DNA from: Arenibacter hampyeongensis
Lineage (GTDB): Bacteria; Bacteroidota; Bacteroidia; Flavobacteriales; Flavobacteriaceae
Assembly: GCF_002909255.1 (NCBI RefSeq)
Contig: NZ_PIOB01000015.1
Location: 1-50,976, forward strand
Direction of reading: 5' to 3'
Length of the DNA: 50,976 bases
Shown piece by piece: positions 26,948-35,949 of this stretch; positions within the stretch are counted from its first letter, which is position 1, and the number at the start of each line of letters is the position of its first letter. A program made the position numbers and the translations under genes. The notes beneath the pieces are model-generated. The model was given only the letters and a program-made list of their open reading frames with translations. It was not told the DNA's origin and did not search any database.

Positions 26948-28399
26948 TTAATCCTTTATCCAATTATTTGCAAAATCACAGTCTTTGTTTCCTGCATTAA
27001 CACTTACATAGGTGTCTTCAATATGGTCATCCATCCATTTCTTAATGGCATTATACTGCTTTTCCCTTAGGGCCAATTCCTGAATTTTTATGTAATCCTT
27101 GGCAAAATCCGCAACATGCTCGTCATAGCGGTTGGTAATTTTCATGATTTTGTACTTTGGACTACCACCTCTGGGATCGTTCTCCAGAATAGGCATGGAA
27201 ATTTCATTGTCCTTAATGTCCCTAACCTGGTTGTAAAGGGAAGGCTCCATTTTAGTAAGCTCAAAACGTGAGCTATAATCCTGTGGATTTCTTAACAAAC
27301 CTCCATCAAATTTGGTTTCCTTTTCATCCGAAAAATTCAAGGCCGCAGCGGCAAAGGTAAATTTACCGTCCAAAACACCTTTTTTTATACTATCCAATTC
27401 TGTACGCGCATTGTCCAATTCCTTTTGGGATATCTCCGGTGATATAAGTATATGCCTTAGATCCAGTTCTTGACCCCTTATTTTTTCGACAAAAATGATA
27501 TGATAGCCAAAAGGAGTTTCAAAAGGATCGGAAATCTCACCTTCCCTTAAACTAAAGGCCACATCCTTAAATTCCTTAACAAATGGAGTTTCACGGGTCA
27601 TACTATAGTACCCACCTTTGGATTTTGACCCCGGATCTTGGGAATACAAAATGGCCTTCACGCTAAAACTGGCATCGTTTTCCTCAATATCTGCCTTAAT
27701 GCCATTTAATTTATCTATTACCTTTTGCTTTTCTTCATCGGTGGCTTTAGGTTCCTTTACAATCTGTGCAATCTCCAATTCCGCTCCAAAAACGGGTCTT
27801 TCATCTACTGGGATTTTGTTAAAGAATTGCCTAACCTCCTCAGGAGTAATCTCTATTTCCGAAACAATTTTATTTTGCATTTTTTCGGATAACATTCTCA
27901 ACTTGTTTATCTTGTAAAGATCTTCACGAAAACTGGCTTCATCGTCTTTTTTATAGTATTTCAACACCTTTTCCATAGAACCGATCTGAGACACCAATTG
28001 CTGCAATTGTCGATCCCCTTGTGAATTTACCTCGTCATCCGAGACCAAAATACTATCCTGAACCGCCTGATGGGCATATAAACGATCCTCCATCAATTTA
28101 CCCAAAAGACCACATCTTGTTACATCGGCAGTGGAGGCACCCTGACTTTTCAGATCTATCAAAGTTTTCTCAATATCCGATTCCAAAATAACATAGTCGC
28201 CAACTACCGCAGCAATTCCGTCCAATTTTATCCTTTCAAAATTGTTCACCGAATCATTTTTGGTTATCATCGACTCCTCAACAGTTACCTCCTGAGGTTC
28301 TACCTGGGTATCTGGAAGTTTTTCACTTTCTTGCGCGCTTACAATCCCTGACAACAATAATATAGACAGGGAAAAACTTGTTTTAATTACCTTGTTCAT
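26948..28399 (-). CDS. SurA-like periplasmic peptidyl-prolyl isomerase
   Basis: A 483-residue exported chaperone that helps outer-membrane proteins fold. The signal peptide is MNKVIKTSFSLSILLLSGIVSAQ. An N-terminal SurA-type helical region is followed by two PpiC (parvulin) domains (first near LEIAQIVKEPKA...GGYYSMTRETPFV...FGYHIIFVEKI; second near LDLRHILISPEIS...FDGGLLRNPQDY). Start set at ATG 28399; the codons upstream have no signal-peptide logic. It overlaps the end of the upstream gene by 17 nt. Confidence 0.92.
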   Translation of the reverse strand: MNKVIKTSFSLSILLLSGIVSAQESEKLPDTQVEPQEVTVEESMITKNDSVNNFERIKLDGIAAVVGDYVILESDIEKTLIDLKSQGASTADVTRCGLLGKLMEDRLYAHQAVQDSILVSDDEVNSQGDRQLQQLVSQIGSMEKVLKYYKKDDEASFREDLYKINKLRMLSEKMQNKIVSEIEITPEEVRQFFNKIPVDERPVFGAELEIAQIVKEPKATDEEKQKVIDKLNGIKADIEENDASFSVKAILYSQDPGSKSKGGYYSMTRETPFVKEFKDVAFSLREGEISDPFETPFGYHIIFVEKIRGQELDLRHILISPEISQKELDNARTELDSIKKGVLDGKFTFAAAALNFSDEKETKFDGGLLRNPQDYSSRFELTKMEPSLYNQVRDIKDNEISMPILENDPRGGSPKYKIMKITNRYDEHVADFAKDYIKIQELALREKQYNAIKKWMDDHIEDTYVSVNAGNKDCDFANNWIKD

Positions 28400-29276
28400 A
28401 AACTTCAAATTCTTTTTCTTTAATAGCTTCATCCATTAACTCTACTTCCAATTTTTTCATATAATCCAACTTCCTTCTATTTAAAAGCAGTTGCTTAATG
28501 GTCGGTTCGATATAAGGAAGGGGAGCAATATCGTTGATTTCCAACAAATCGTTTACCTTTGCCAAATATACCCCTAAAGAGTCCTGTAATTCAAAAAATT
28601 GTGATTTTTTTAAGTACTTATCCTGATTTTCAGGGGATAAGGGAGTAATTTCTTCCATTACCCTAAATACACTTACCCAAATGGAATCGTTAAAATTCAC
28701 TTTTCTGAACTGAACACTTATGGAATCTAAATATCGCTTATCCTCCTCTTTAAAGTCTTTTAATTTCTTGGCTACCAAATCCTTGTCCAAATATTGTATT
28801 GGCAATTCAACAAACCGCAATTGCATTATCCTTTCCTTCAATTTGAAATTTTCCTTTTCACGCTCGTAAAATTCGGTAAGTTGAGCCTTACTTATGGCAG
28901 TATCATGGGATTTTAAGACCAATGCTTCCTTATAAGCCCCTGTATACAAATCCGTTCTGTAATTGGAAACCAATTGTTCATAATGTTCCAGCTTATCCTC
29001 GGGCAGATTTATTTTGGCCTTGGACAGTAACAATTGTTTATAAGCCCAATTATTAATATAATTATTGACCAACGAGGTACTATCTGCCTTGGACATATTG
29101 GCCAAAAGCAGTGCTTTCAAATCCTCTTTATACAAGTAATTTTCCCCTACCCTAGCTACAGGAATTTTGTCTACCTTCCTATTAAAAAGAGAATCACAAG
29201 ATATACAAGTACATAGCAATAATGCGCTCACTAATAATCTTGAAATATTCACCCGCTTTATTTTACAAAAATCCAT
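28383..29276 (-). CDS. SurA_N/PpiC-like folding-factor lipoprotein
   Basis: A 297-residue protein with a signal peptide ending in the lipobox-like CTCISC (Cys near residue 27), so probably an inner-leaflet or outer-membrane lipoprotein. The remainder is helical with a coiled-coil-like charged pattern (residues 45-180) like the SurA N-terminal region, and homologues are annotated as peptidyl-prolyl isomerases, but no clear parvulin active site is visible. Start is uncertain: the promoter at 29281-29310 would place transcription start near the ATG at 29276, leaving almost no leader; the next start, GTG 29252, is the alternative. Co-transcribed with the SurA-like gene, which starts inside its 3' end. 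Confidence 0.82.
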   Translation of the reverse strand: MDFCKIKRVNISRLLVSALLLCTCISCDSLFNRKVDKIPVARVGENYLYKEDLKALLLANMSKADSTSLVNNYINNWAYKQLLLSKAKINLPEDKLEHYEQLVSNYRTDLYTGAYKEALVLKSHDTAISKAQLTEFYEREKENFKLKERIMQLRFVELPIQYLDKDLVAKKLKDFKEEDKRYLDSISVQFRKVNFNDSIWVSVFRVMEEITPLSPENQDKYLKKSQFFELQDSLGVYLAKVNDLLEINDIAPLPYIEPTIKQLLLNRRKLDYMKKLEVELMDEAIKEKEFEVYEQGN

Positions 29277-29280
29277 TCCG

Positions 29281-29310
29281 CAAATTTAGCAATTAAGACG
29301 CATTATGCAA
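29281..29310 (-). promoter_or_regulatory. Promoter of the folding-factor operon (TTG-N19-TAAATTTG)
   Basis: On the minus strand: TTG (complement of 29308-29310), 19-nt spacer, TAAATTTG (complement of 29281-29288). Full consensus match. Confidence 0.8.
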
Positions 29311-29393
29311 GTTCTCTGTTTTTAATAAAACTGGGCTGCATTTAACCTATTCTTTACAGCATAAGTTATTCCTTTTATTGTTAATTTTATTCA

Positions 29394-29642
29394 ATGGAAG
29401 ACAGACAAATAAAACTAATTTGGGATTTTAGGGGTGAATCAGCACAGAATACGGCCCAGCACCATAAAATACATCTTGAGGAATATGTTTTGGCCCAAAA
29501 TTTAAAGTTGAACATCACTGGAAATTTGACCCTAAATGACATGCACGCCATTGCATATCTAGTTGTAACCGAATCTGAAATGATTGCTGTTAGGGACGCC
29601 CTAAAACCTCACCGAGGAGAAGTTTACACTGCAAAGGAATAA
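29394..29642 (+). CDS. Small conserved protein, function unknown
   Basis: An 82-residue soluble protein with no signal peptide or membrane segment; I do not recognise a domain. Composition is ordinary (DMHAIAYLVVTESEMIAVRDALKPHRGEVYTAKE at the C-terminus). It ends 24 nt before the lipoprotein hydrolase gene on the same strand, so both may be co-transcribed. Similar small proteins are seen in other flavobacterial genomes (from memory). Confidence 0.7.
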   Translation: MEDRQIKLIWDFRGESAQNTAQHHKIHLEEYVLAQNLKLNITGNLTLNDMHAIAYLVVTESEMIAVRDALKPHRGEVYTAKE

Positions 29643-29665
29643 TTAATAATACCTAAACCAAACCT

Positions 29666-30814
29666 ATGGGCAAAAGATATGTTTTTTCCCTTATCGTATT
29701 AATGTCTTTGCTTTTTTCATGTAGCCCCCAAATTGAACAGCCAAATTTTTTGGAATTGGCCCTATCCTCCACCAATCCAAAAATAAAAAGAGTGATGGAC
29801 AGTGTAGCGCAATATGAGCTGCAAATAAGGTACACTAAAATTCAAAGGATAAAGGACAGTATTGTTTTTACCGATTACAATTATCAGGTCAACGACAGCA
29901 ATTATTTCTACCCCGCAAGTACGGTTAAAATATTAACAGCATTGCTGAGTCTGGAAAAACTGAACGAAATGGATTCCTTGGACCTTTACACCAAGTTTTA
30001 TGTTGAGGGCGACTCCTTGGAAACTACATTTGCCAATGAGATTTCCAAGATTTTCGCCGTAAGCGACAATGAGGCCAACAACCGATTATTCGAATTTTTA
30101 GGTCAGGACCGTATAAATAAAAGTTTAAAGGACAGGGGTATAGCCCCAGTACGAATCTCACACCGACTTTCAACGGAAAATGCCTTTGAAGTAACCACAA
30201 GACCACTGATTATTTACCTAAACGATACTACCGTAACTTTGTTGGAACCAAGTACTAATAAGCCAGCCAAACCTTTATTAATAAAAGGAATAAAAAAAGG
30301 TGTGGGCTACTACGAAGAGAACACCTTAACGAACGGACCATTTGATTTTAGTCTAAAAAATTATTTCCCTCTAAGCACCCAAAACGAAGTGTTGAAAAGA
30401 ATCATCTTTCCTGGGCAATTCACAAAAAATGAACAATTTAACCTAAGTCAGGAACAATATGAGTTCCTCTTAAAGGCTATGTCCGACTTGCCTAAAAATA
30501 TTGGCTATGATGAAATGGATTATTACGATGGCTATGGTAAGTTTTTTATGTTCGGGGATACGAAAGACACTATTCCCGAATACCTTAAAATATACAATAA
30601 AGTTGGTAATGCCTATGGTACCATTACGGATTGCGCCTATATAATAGATAGTAAAAACAATATTGAATTCATCCTAACTGCCACACTTTTGGTAAACAAG
30701 GATGGAATTTTCAACGACAATAAATACGAATATGAGACAATTGGACTTCCTTTTCTAGCACAATTGGGACGTGAAATATATAATCTGGAAATAGTACAAA
30801 AGCAACTAAAATGA
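29666..30814 (+). CDS. Class A beta-lactamase-like serine hydrolase lipoprotein
   Basis: A 382-residue lipoprotein (lipobox SLLFS-C at about residue 19). The serine-hydrolase motifs are present: SxxK in YPASTVKILTALL (catalytic Ser and Lys) and SDN in FAVSDNEANN. The third motif of class A enzymes, K[T/S]G, is replaced by KVG (YNKVGNAYGT), a change of the oxyanion-hole-side residue. Such proteins usually act on peptidoglycan peptides or unknown esters rather than antibiotics. The SRPBCC gene begins in its last 4 nt. Confidence 0.82.
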   Translation: MGKRYVFSLIVLMSLLFSCSPQIEQPNFLELALSSTNPKIKRVMDSVAQYELQIRYTKIQRIKDSIVFTDYNYQVNDSNYFYPASTVKILTALLSLEKLNEMDSLDLYTKFYVEGDSLETTFANEISKIFAVSDNEANNRLFEFLGQDRINKSLKDRGIAPVRISHRLSTENAFEVTTRPLIIYLNDTTVTLLEPSTNKPAKPLLIKGIKKGVGYYEENTLTNGPFDFSLKNYFPLSTQNEVLKRIIFPGQFTKNEQFNLSQEQYEFLLKAMSDLPKNIGYDEMDYYDGYGKFFMFGDTKDTIPEYLKIYNKVGNAYGTITDCAYIIDSKNNIEFILTATLLVNKDGIFNDNKYEYETIGLPFLAQLGREIYNLEIVQKQLK

Positions 30815-31326
30815 GCACACTTAGTTTTGATTCCTTTACCAAAAAAATATACATTAAAACCAATTTGGAAAAAATTTATTGGTCCTGGTGTACTGCGGAT
30901 GGGATTACCTCCTGGTTTTTAAGTAATGCCTCCTACACTTCCAGCGGTGGACGTCTAAAATCAGGGACGGATGAAATTGCCGAAGGGGATAGTTATATCT
31001 GGGAATGGCATAATTGGGACGGTCAAGAGAAAGGGAAAGTAATACAGGCCAACGGTAAAGATTTTTTGGAAATTACTTTCGCCGGTCTATGTCATGTCTC
31101 TATTTCCATGGAAGTGCAGGGAAAGTATATACTACTTACCCTAAGACAATACAACATACCCACCGATGACAATAGCAAATTAAATATACATTATGGGTGT
31201 AGCAATGGCTGGACATTCTGGCTGGCCAATCTAAAAGCTTATTTGGAACATGGCATCCTACTGAATGAGACGGAATTTGACCTAAGGGCCATACCTCTTG
31301 CTGGATTTGAATTTGTGAACATGTAA
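30811..31326 (+). CDS. SRPBCC (START/AHSA1-like) domain protein
   Basis: A 171-residue member of the START/Bet-v1-like fold: KIYIKTNLEKIYWSWCTADGITSWFL at the start and LRQYNIPTDDNSK...GWTFWLANLKAYLEHGI toward the end, the pattern of the AHSA1-type family. Cytosolic, binds hydrophobic ligands. It overlaps the preceding lipoprotein hydrolase by 4 nt (ATGA), so translation is probably coupled, although the two act on opposite sides of the membrane. Confidence 0.9.
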   Translation: MSTLSFDSFTKKIYIKTNLEKIYWSWCTADGITSWFLSNASYTSSGGRLKSGTDEIAEGDSYIWEWHNWDGQEKGKVIQANGKDFLEITFAGLCHVSISMEVQGKYILLTLRQYNIPTDDNSKLNIHYGCSNGWTFWLANLKAYLEHGILLNETEFDLRAIPLAGFEFVNM

Positions 31327-31402
31327 ATTGCTGGAATTTTTTATTTGCTTTTATATACACTAACTACTCTTTCCATTCTCTATTTTTATCCTTTTTTTCA
31401 TA

Positions 31403-32299
31403 ATGATAACAAAACCTCGGATTGCCCTTATCATTGGAATTATCTGTATTTCCATTTTTCCAATTTTGGTGAAATTAAACTACACTCCCGGGCTTATTTC
31501 CGCCTTCTATAGAATGGCCATAGCCCTGGCCATAATTCTACCATACGCCCTGTTTACTAATCAATTGGAAATCCCAAAAGGCAGTACATTTGCCCTGGCC
31601 CTACTATGCGGAATATGTTTTGGTTCCGATGTTGCTGTATGGAATATTGCAATTCAAAAATCCACGGCAACTCAGGCATCATTATTAACTAACTTATCAC
31701 CTGTATGGGTTGGGATTGGAACATTTTTATTTTTAAAACCCAAGCCTTCAAGAAACTTTTGGATAGGTACCGCCATTGCGTTATTGGGGATGATCACTTT
31801 AGTAGGGTTTCAATTCTTTAGCCAACTTTCTTTTGATATTGGATTTAGTTTTGGAGTACTATCCGGAATATTCTATACCATCTACATTCTGATTAGCAAA
31901 AAAGTGTTGGGCAAGATCTCTATTGTTAACTTTATGACATTGAGCCTCATATCTTCTTCCCTCTCTTTAGGGATCATATCCTGGTTGCTAGGCGAACCTT
32001 TTAATGGTTTCTCCAATATTGGATGGTTTGTTCTTTTGATCCAAGGATTGGTCTGTCAATTATTGGCTTGGACCCTAATCAGCTACGCCACCCAACATAT
32101 GCGGGCTACAAGAGTTTCCCTAAGTCTTTTGGCCCAAGCCATATTGGCTGCCTTATTGGCCTGGATATTTCTAAATGAGGTAATTACTCTACAGATGATC
32201 CTAGGTGGTATTATTTTACTTTTAGGAATTGGAATAACCTTTTATGACCAGCACCTTTTTAAAATGGGCGGAAATAAAATTAAACTCCCGCCTCTTTGA
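31403..32299 (+). CDS. EamA-family (DMT) transporter
   Basis: A 298-residue inner-membrane protein with ten hydrophobic segments in two EamA repeats (PRIALIIGIICISIFPILVKL first; FSFGVLSGIFYTIYILISKKV second). Substrate unknown. Its 3' end overlaps the convergent TIM-barrel gene by 20 nt. Confidence 0.92.
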   Translation: MITKPRIALIIGIICISIFPILVKLNYTPGLISAFYRMAIALAIILPYALFTNQLEIPKGSTFALALLCGICFGSDVAVWNIAIQKSTATQASLLTNLSPVWVGIGTFLFLKPKPSRNFWIGTAIALLGMITLVGFQFFSQLSFDIGFSFGVLSGIFYTIYILISKKVLGKISIVNFMTLSLISSSLSLGIISWLLGEPFNGFSNIGWFVLLIQGLVCQLLAWTLISYATQHMRATRVSLSLLAQAILAALLAWIFLNEVITLQMILGGIILLLGIGITFYDQHLFKMGGNKIKLPPL

Positions 32300-33224
32300 T
32301 TACATTTAGGGTCTTTTGAAGTCCGGTCTTGGCCACCTCCAATAAGTCCATGTTGTAATATTCCGGATTGTACAATTCCAAGGAAATACACCCATTGTAC
32401 CCTGTACTTTTAAGATCTTTTAAAATCTGTGGAAGCGGTAATATTCCATCGCCTGGAAAAACCCGATGTTTGTCTTGCATATCTTTTAACTCCATTCCTT
32501 TGGGGGCATCGTTAAACTGAAAAATGGCAAAGATATTACCATTTAGAAGTTTTAAGCCATCAAAACCACCTTCAGAAATATACATATGATATACATCCGG
32601 AATTATTTTAGCTTGAGGGTGATTTGCATCCAGGGCTACGGCGGTGGCCTGACCCATGGTTTTTAGGGGGAACATCTTTACAAATACCATAGCGGGTATT
32701 ACATTATACTCCTTTATACCAATTTCCAATAATCTTCGATAACATGACGCAACAAAATGAGGGTCATAATTTTCTCCGACCTGATTTGGTATTGCCTGTA
32801 CATAGGTACAACCTATTTCCGATGCCATCCTCATTCTATTTTTGGTGGCTGGCAAAGATTTTTGAAATTCATCCTCATTCTTTGGAATACAACCCCAAAG
32901 CCCGATCATACTAGGCACAAACAAACCTGCTTGTTTTATTTTGGCTCCCAACTTTTTAAGGTCTCCCCCATTTTTTTCGTATTCCTCCAAATCACTATCC
33001 CAAGGTTCAATGGCATCATAGCCTGCCGCTATGGCAATCTCCACTTTTTTCTCCAAACCCTTGGCCGGCCTTATGGTAGCTGTATCCAAACAGATGGGCC
33101 ATGGACTCTGTCCGTTTTGATATCTTTTTTCTTTTTTGGAAGTTTCCAGTGGCAAGGCGTTGGCCATTGTGAGTGTTGCAACACCAGCAGTGGCTGCACC
33201 TGTAATAAATAATCTGCGATTCAT
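32280..33224 (-). CDS. Exported TIM-barrel (sugar isomerase/epimerase-like) protein
   Basis: A 314-residue protein beginning MNRRLFITGAATAGVATL, a twin-arginine-like signal (RRLFI) so probably exported by Tat. The rest is a xylose-isomerase-like TIM barrel: ICLDTATIRP, AIAAGYDAIEPWDSDL, VYHMYISEGGFDGL, FQFNDAPKGMELKD. Homologues are annotated sugar phosphate isomerase/epimerase; substrate unknown. Start at ATG 33224 excludes the leader segment upstream of the signal. Confidence 0.88.
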   Translation of the reverse strand: MNRRLFITGAATAGVATLTMANALPLETSKKEKRYQNGQSPWPICLDTATIRPAKGLEKKVEIAIAAGYDAIEPWDSDLEEYEKNGGDLKKLGAKIKQAGLFVPSMIGLWGCIPKNEDEFQKSLPATKNRMRMASEIGCTYVQAIPNQVGENYDPHFVASCYRRLLEIGIKEYNVIPAMVFVKMFPLKTMGQATAVALDANHPQAKIIPDVYHMYISEGGFDGLKLLNGNIFAIFQFNDAPKGMELKDMQDKHRVFPGDGILPLPQILKDLKSTGYNGCISLELYNPEYYNMDLLEVAKTGLQKTLNVIKEAGV

Positions 33225-33389
33225 ATTTTGGTCTGTTAACGGACTAAAAATATGAAAAAAAGTGAAGCATATCTTTTTCAAGCGCAATTAACCCTTGAAC
33301 TTGACTAAAACCCAAACAATAACCTGCAAAAAAAGTATGGATAACTTGTGATTACCACAACCACTTAACCAAACCTCAACCAGCTATAA

Positions 33390-34691
33390 TTAAACCGGCT
33401 CACCGTAAAGATCGAAATCGGCGGCCTCAAAAATCTTTAGATCTACAAATTCCCCTACTTTTACATAATGCTTGGCGGCGTCTACCAACACTTCATTATC
33501 TACATCCGGGGAATCGAACTCCGATCTCCCTACAAAATATTTGCCTTCCTTACGGTCTATGATACAGCGCAGTATTTTCCCTACTTTTTCTTGGTTCAAC
33601 TCCCAAGAAATCTGTGACTGCAGTTCCATAATCTCCGATGCCCTTTGTTGTTTTACTTCCTCGGAAACGTCGTCTATAAGATTAAAAGCATGGGTATTCT
33701 CCTCATGACTATATGTAAAACAGCCCAATCTTTCGAAGCGCATCTCTTCCACCCAACTCTTCAAAGTTTGATAATCCTCCTCTGTTTCCCCTGGGTAACC
33801 CACTATCAAAGTGGTCCTGATCGTCATTTCGGGAACCGCAGCCCTAAAGTCTTGCAGCAATTTGGTTGTTTTTGCTTGGGTAGTTCCCCTACGCATACTC
33901 TTCAATATTGAATCTGAAATATGCTGTAACGGAATATCCAAGTAATTACAAACCTTTGGTTCACGTTTCATCACCTCCAAAACATCCATAGGAAATCCGG
34001 TCGGGAAAGCATAATGTAACCTGATCCATTCTATACCCTCCACTTTCACCAACTCATTTAGCAATTCTGCCAAATTTCGTTTCTTATAAAGATCTAGTCC
34101 GTAATAGGTAAGGTCCTGGGCAATAAGAATTAATTCCTTAACTCCTTTGGCCGCTAATTTATTGGCTTCGGTAACCAAATCTTCAATGGGAGTACTTCTG
34201 TGTTTACCCCGCATAATAGGAATGGCACAAAAGGAACATGGACGATCACAACCTTCGGCAATTTTTAGATAGGCGTAATTTTTAGGGGTTGTCGTTAAAC
34301 GCTCCCCAATAAGTTCGTGCTTGTAATCCGCTCCTAAGGCCTTTAACAGATTAGGTAATTCGCTGGTACCAAAATATTCATCAACATCAGGGATCTCTTT
34401 TTGGAGATCTGACTTATAACGCTCACTTAAACAGCCTGTTACAAACACCTTATCAACCTCACCAGCTTCCTTTTTCTGAACGTATTCCAAAATGGTATTT
34501 ACACTCTCCTCCTTGGCATTGGCAATAAAACCGCAAGTGTTTATTACCACAACATTACCCTCTTCCTCATGAACAACCTCCTTGTTGTTGGCCCTTAATT
34601 GCCCCATCAACACCTCCGAATCGTAAACATTCTTGGAACAGCCCAAGGTTACTACATTGATTCTATTTTTCTTAAGTGACTTAGTCCGCAT
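33390..34691 (-). CDS. rimO: Ribosomal protein S12 methylthiotransferase
   Basis: A radical-SAM enzyme that methylthiolates the conserved Asp of ribosomal protein S12 (uS12). The 433-residue chain has the N-terminal MTTase domain (TLGCSKNVYDSE, CGFIANAKEES, TGCLSERY), the radical-SAM cluster CDRPCSFCAIPIMRG, the PLQHISDSIL block and a C-terminal TRAM domain. Start at ATG 34691; ATG 34700 adds only three residues. A TACTTTTG promoter element is about 17 nt upstream. Confidence 0.96.
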   Translation of the reverse strand: MRTKSLKKNRINVVTLGCSKNVYDSEVLMGQLRANNKEVVHEEEGNVVVINTCGFIANAKEESVNTILEYVQKKEAGEVDKVFVTGCLSERYKSDLQKEIPDVDEYFGTSELPNLLKALGADYKHELIGERLTTTPKNYAYLKIAEGCDRPCSFCAIPIMRGKHRSTPIEDLVTEANKLAAKGVKELILIAQDLTYYGLDLYKKRNLAELLNELVKVEGIEWIRLHYAFPTGFPMDVLEVMKREPKVCNYLDIPLQHISDSILKSMRRGTTQAKTTKLLQDFRAAVPEMTIRTTLIVGYPGETEEDYQTLKSWVEEMRFERLGCFTYSHEENTHAFNLIDDVSEEVKQQRASEIMELQSQISWELNQEKVGKILRCIIDRKEGKYFVGRSEFDSPDVDNEVLVDAAKHYVKVGEFVDLKIFEAADFDLYGEPV

Positions 34692-34707
34692 ATTTTCCAA
34701 ATAAAGT

Positions 34708-34715
34708 GCAAAAGT
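34708..34715 (-). promoter_or_regulatory. rimO promoter -7 element
   Basis: TACTTTTG on the minus strand (complement of 34708-34715), just upstream of rimO. The -33 TTG is not present at the expected distance. Confidence 0.55.
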
Positions 34716-34810
34716 ACAACTTGAAAAAAGATTGTAGTCCCATTATATCTTTTTTTATTCTTTTAACGTTAAACCTTTATAACCATTTGAGCTCTAAGAT
34801 ATAAAGCCCT

Positions 34811-35899
34811 ATGAAAACCTATTTTTTAATTACATGTTTGTTTGCTGCCTGTTGCATAATGGGATGCTCTAAGGGCAGTGATGATGAAGCACCGATCCCA
34901 ACTGAAGGGAAAATGTTTTTTCCTCCATTGAATTCTGAAGAATGGAAAACCATATCCCTTGAGGAATTAAACTGGAACTCCAGTGGAGAACAGTCACTTT
35001 ACGCCTTCCTGGAAACGAATAATACAGATGCTTTTATTCTTTTGAAAGATGGAAAGATTGTTATGGAAAAATATTTTGGAAGCTTTAGCGCTTCTAAAAA
35101 CCACACTTGGAATTCAGCCGCTAAAACCTTGACCGCATTTACGGTAGGTATAGCACAAAAGGAAGGTTTGCTTTCTATAAACAATGCCTCCTCCGATTAT
35201 ATGGGAACAGGCTGGTCTACCCTTAGTCCCGAACAGGAGCAACAAATTACTGTTAAAAATCATCTAACCATGACTTCCGGGCTGGATTTTACGGGCGAAA
35301 ACAGCTTCTGTACCGATAAGGAATGTCTAATTTACAAAGATGACCCCAATACATTTTGGTATTACCACAATGCAGCCTATACGCTTTTGGACAATATTGT
35401 TACTGGTGCCGTACAGCAAGATTTTAAGGATTACTTTAATGAGAAGCTGCGCAACAAAATAGGGATGCAAGGTTCTTGGATAAAAACGGGCTATCTTAAT
35501 CTATATTTTAGCAATGCCCGTAGTATGGCCCGTTTTGGGCTATTGAACCTTAACAAAGGAAATTGGGACGGGGATAAAATTCTAGACGATCCCGGCTATT
35601 TTGAAGCCATGACCAGTACATCCCAAGATCTAAACAAATCTTATGGCTACCTCTGGTGGCTTAATGGAAAAAGCAGCTTTAGAATACCGGGATCGGAAGA
35701 GCTGTTCCCTGGAAAATTAATACCTGATGCTCCGGACGACCTCATAGCTGGTCTTGGCGCCTTGGACCAAAAGCTCTATGTAGTACCCAGCAAAGGATTG
35801 GTAGTTATACGCATGGGAGATTCTGCCAATGAGCAAGAATTGGGACCAACCTCCTTTGATACTGATTTATGGAAAAAACTAAATGATATAATAGACTAG
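34811..35899 (+). CDS. Serine hydrolase lipoprotein (beta-lactamase/DD-peptidase family)
   Basis: A 362-residue lipoprotein (signal MKTYFLITCLFAACCIMGC, Cys19) of the class C beta-lactamase/6-aminohexanoate-hydrolase family. SxxK is SAAKTLTAFT, the tyrosine motif is Y-x-N in YYHNAAYTLLDN, and the late block LIAGLGALDQKLYVVP takes the place of the HxG region. It most likely cleaves esters or peptides in the periplasm; antibiotic hydrolysis is not implied. Single gene, upstream sequence has no strong consensus promoter. Confidence 0.9.
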   Translation: MKTYFLITCLFAACCIMGCSKGSDDEAPIPTEGKMFFPPLNSEEWKTISLEELNWNSSGEQSLYAFLETNNTDAFILLKDGKIVMEKYFGSFSASKNHTWNSAAKTLTAFTVGIAQKEGLLSINNASSDYMGTGWSTLSPEQEQQITVKNHLTMTSGLDFTGENSFCTDKECLIYKDDPNTFWYYHNAAYTLLDNIVTGAVQQDFKDYFNEKLRNKIGMQGSWIKTGYLNLYFSNARSMARFGLLNLNKGNWDGDKILDDPGYFEAMTSTSQDLNKSYGYLWWLNGKSSFRIPGSEELFPGKLIPDAPDDLIAGLGALDQKLYVVPSKGLVVIRMGDSANEQELGPTSFDTDLWKKLNDIID

Positions 35900-35949
35900 C
35901 GCGATTATCTCCAAAATACGACACTTGGCATATTGGATGCACAAAAACA

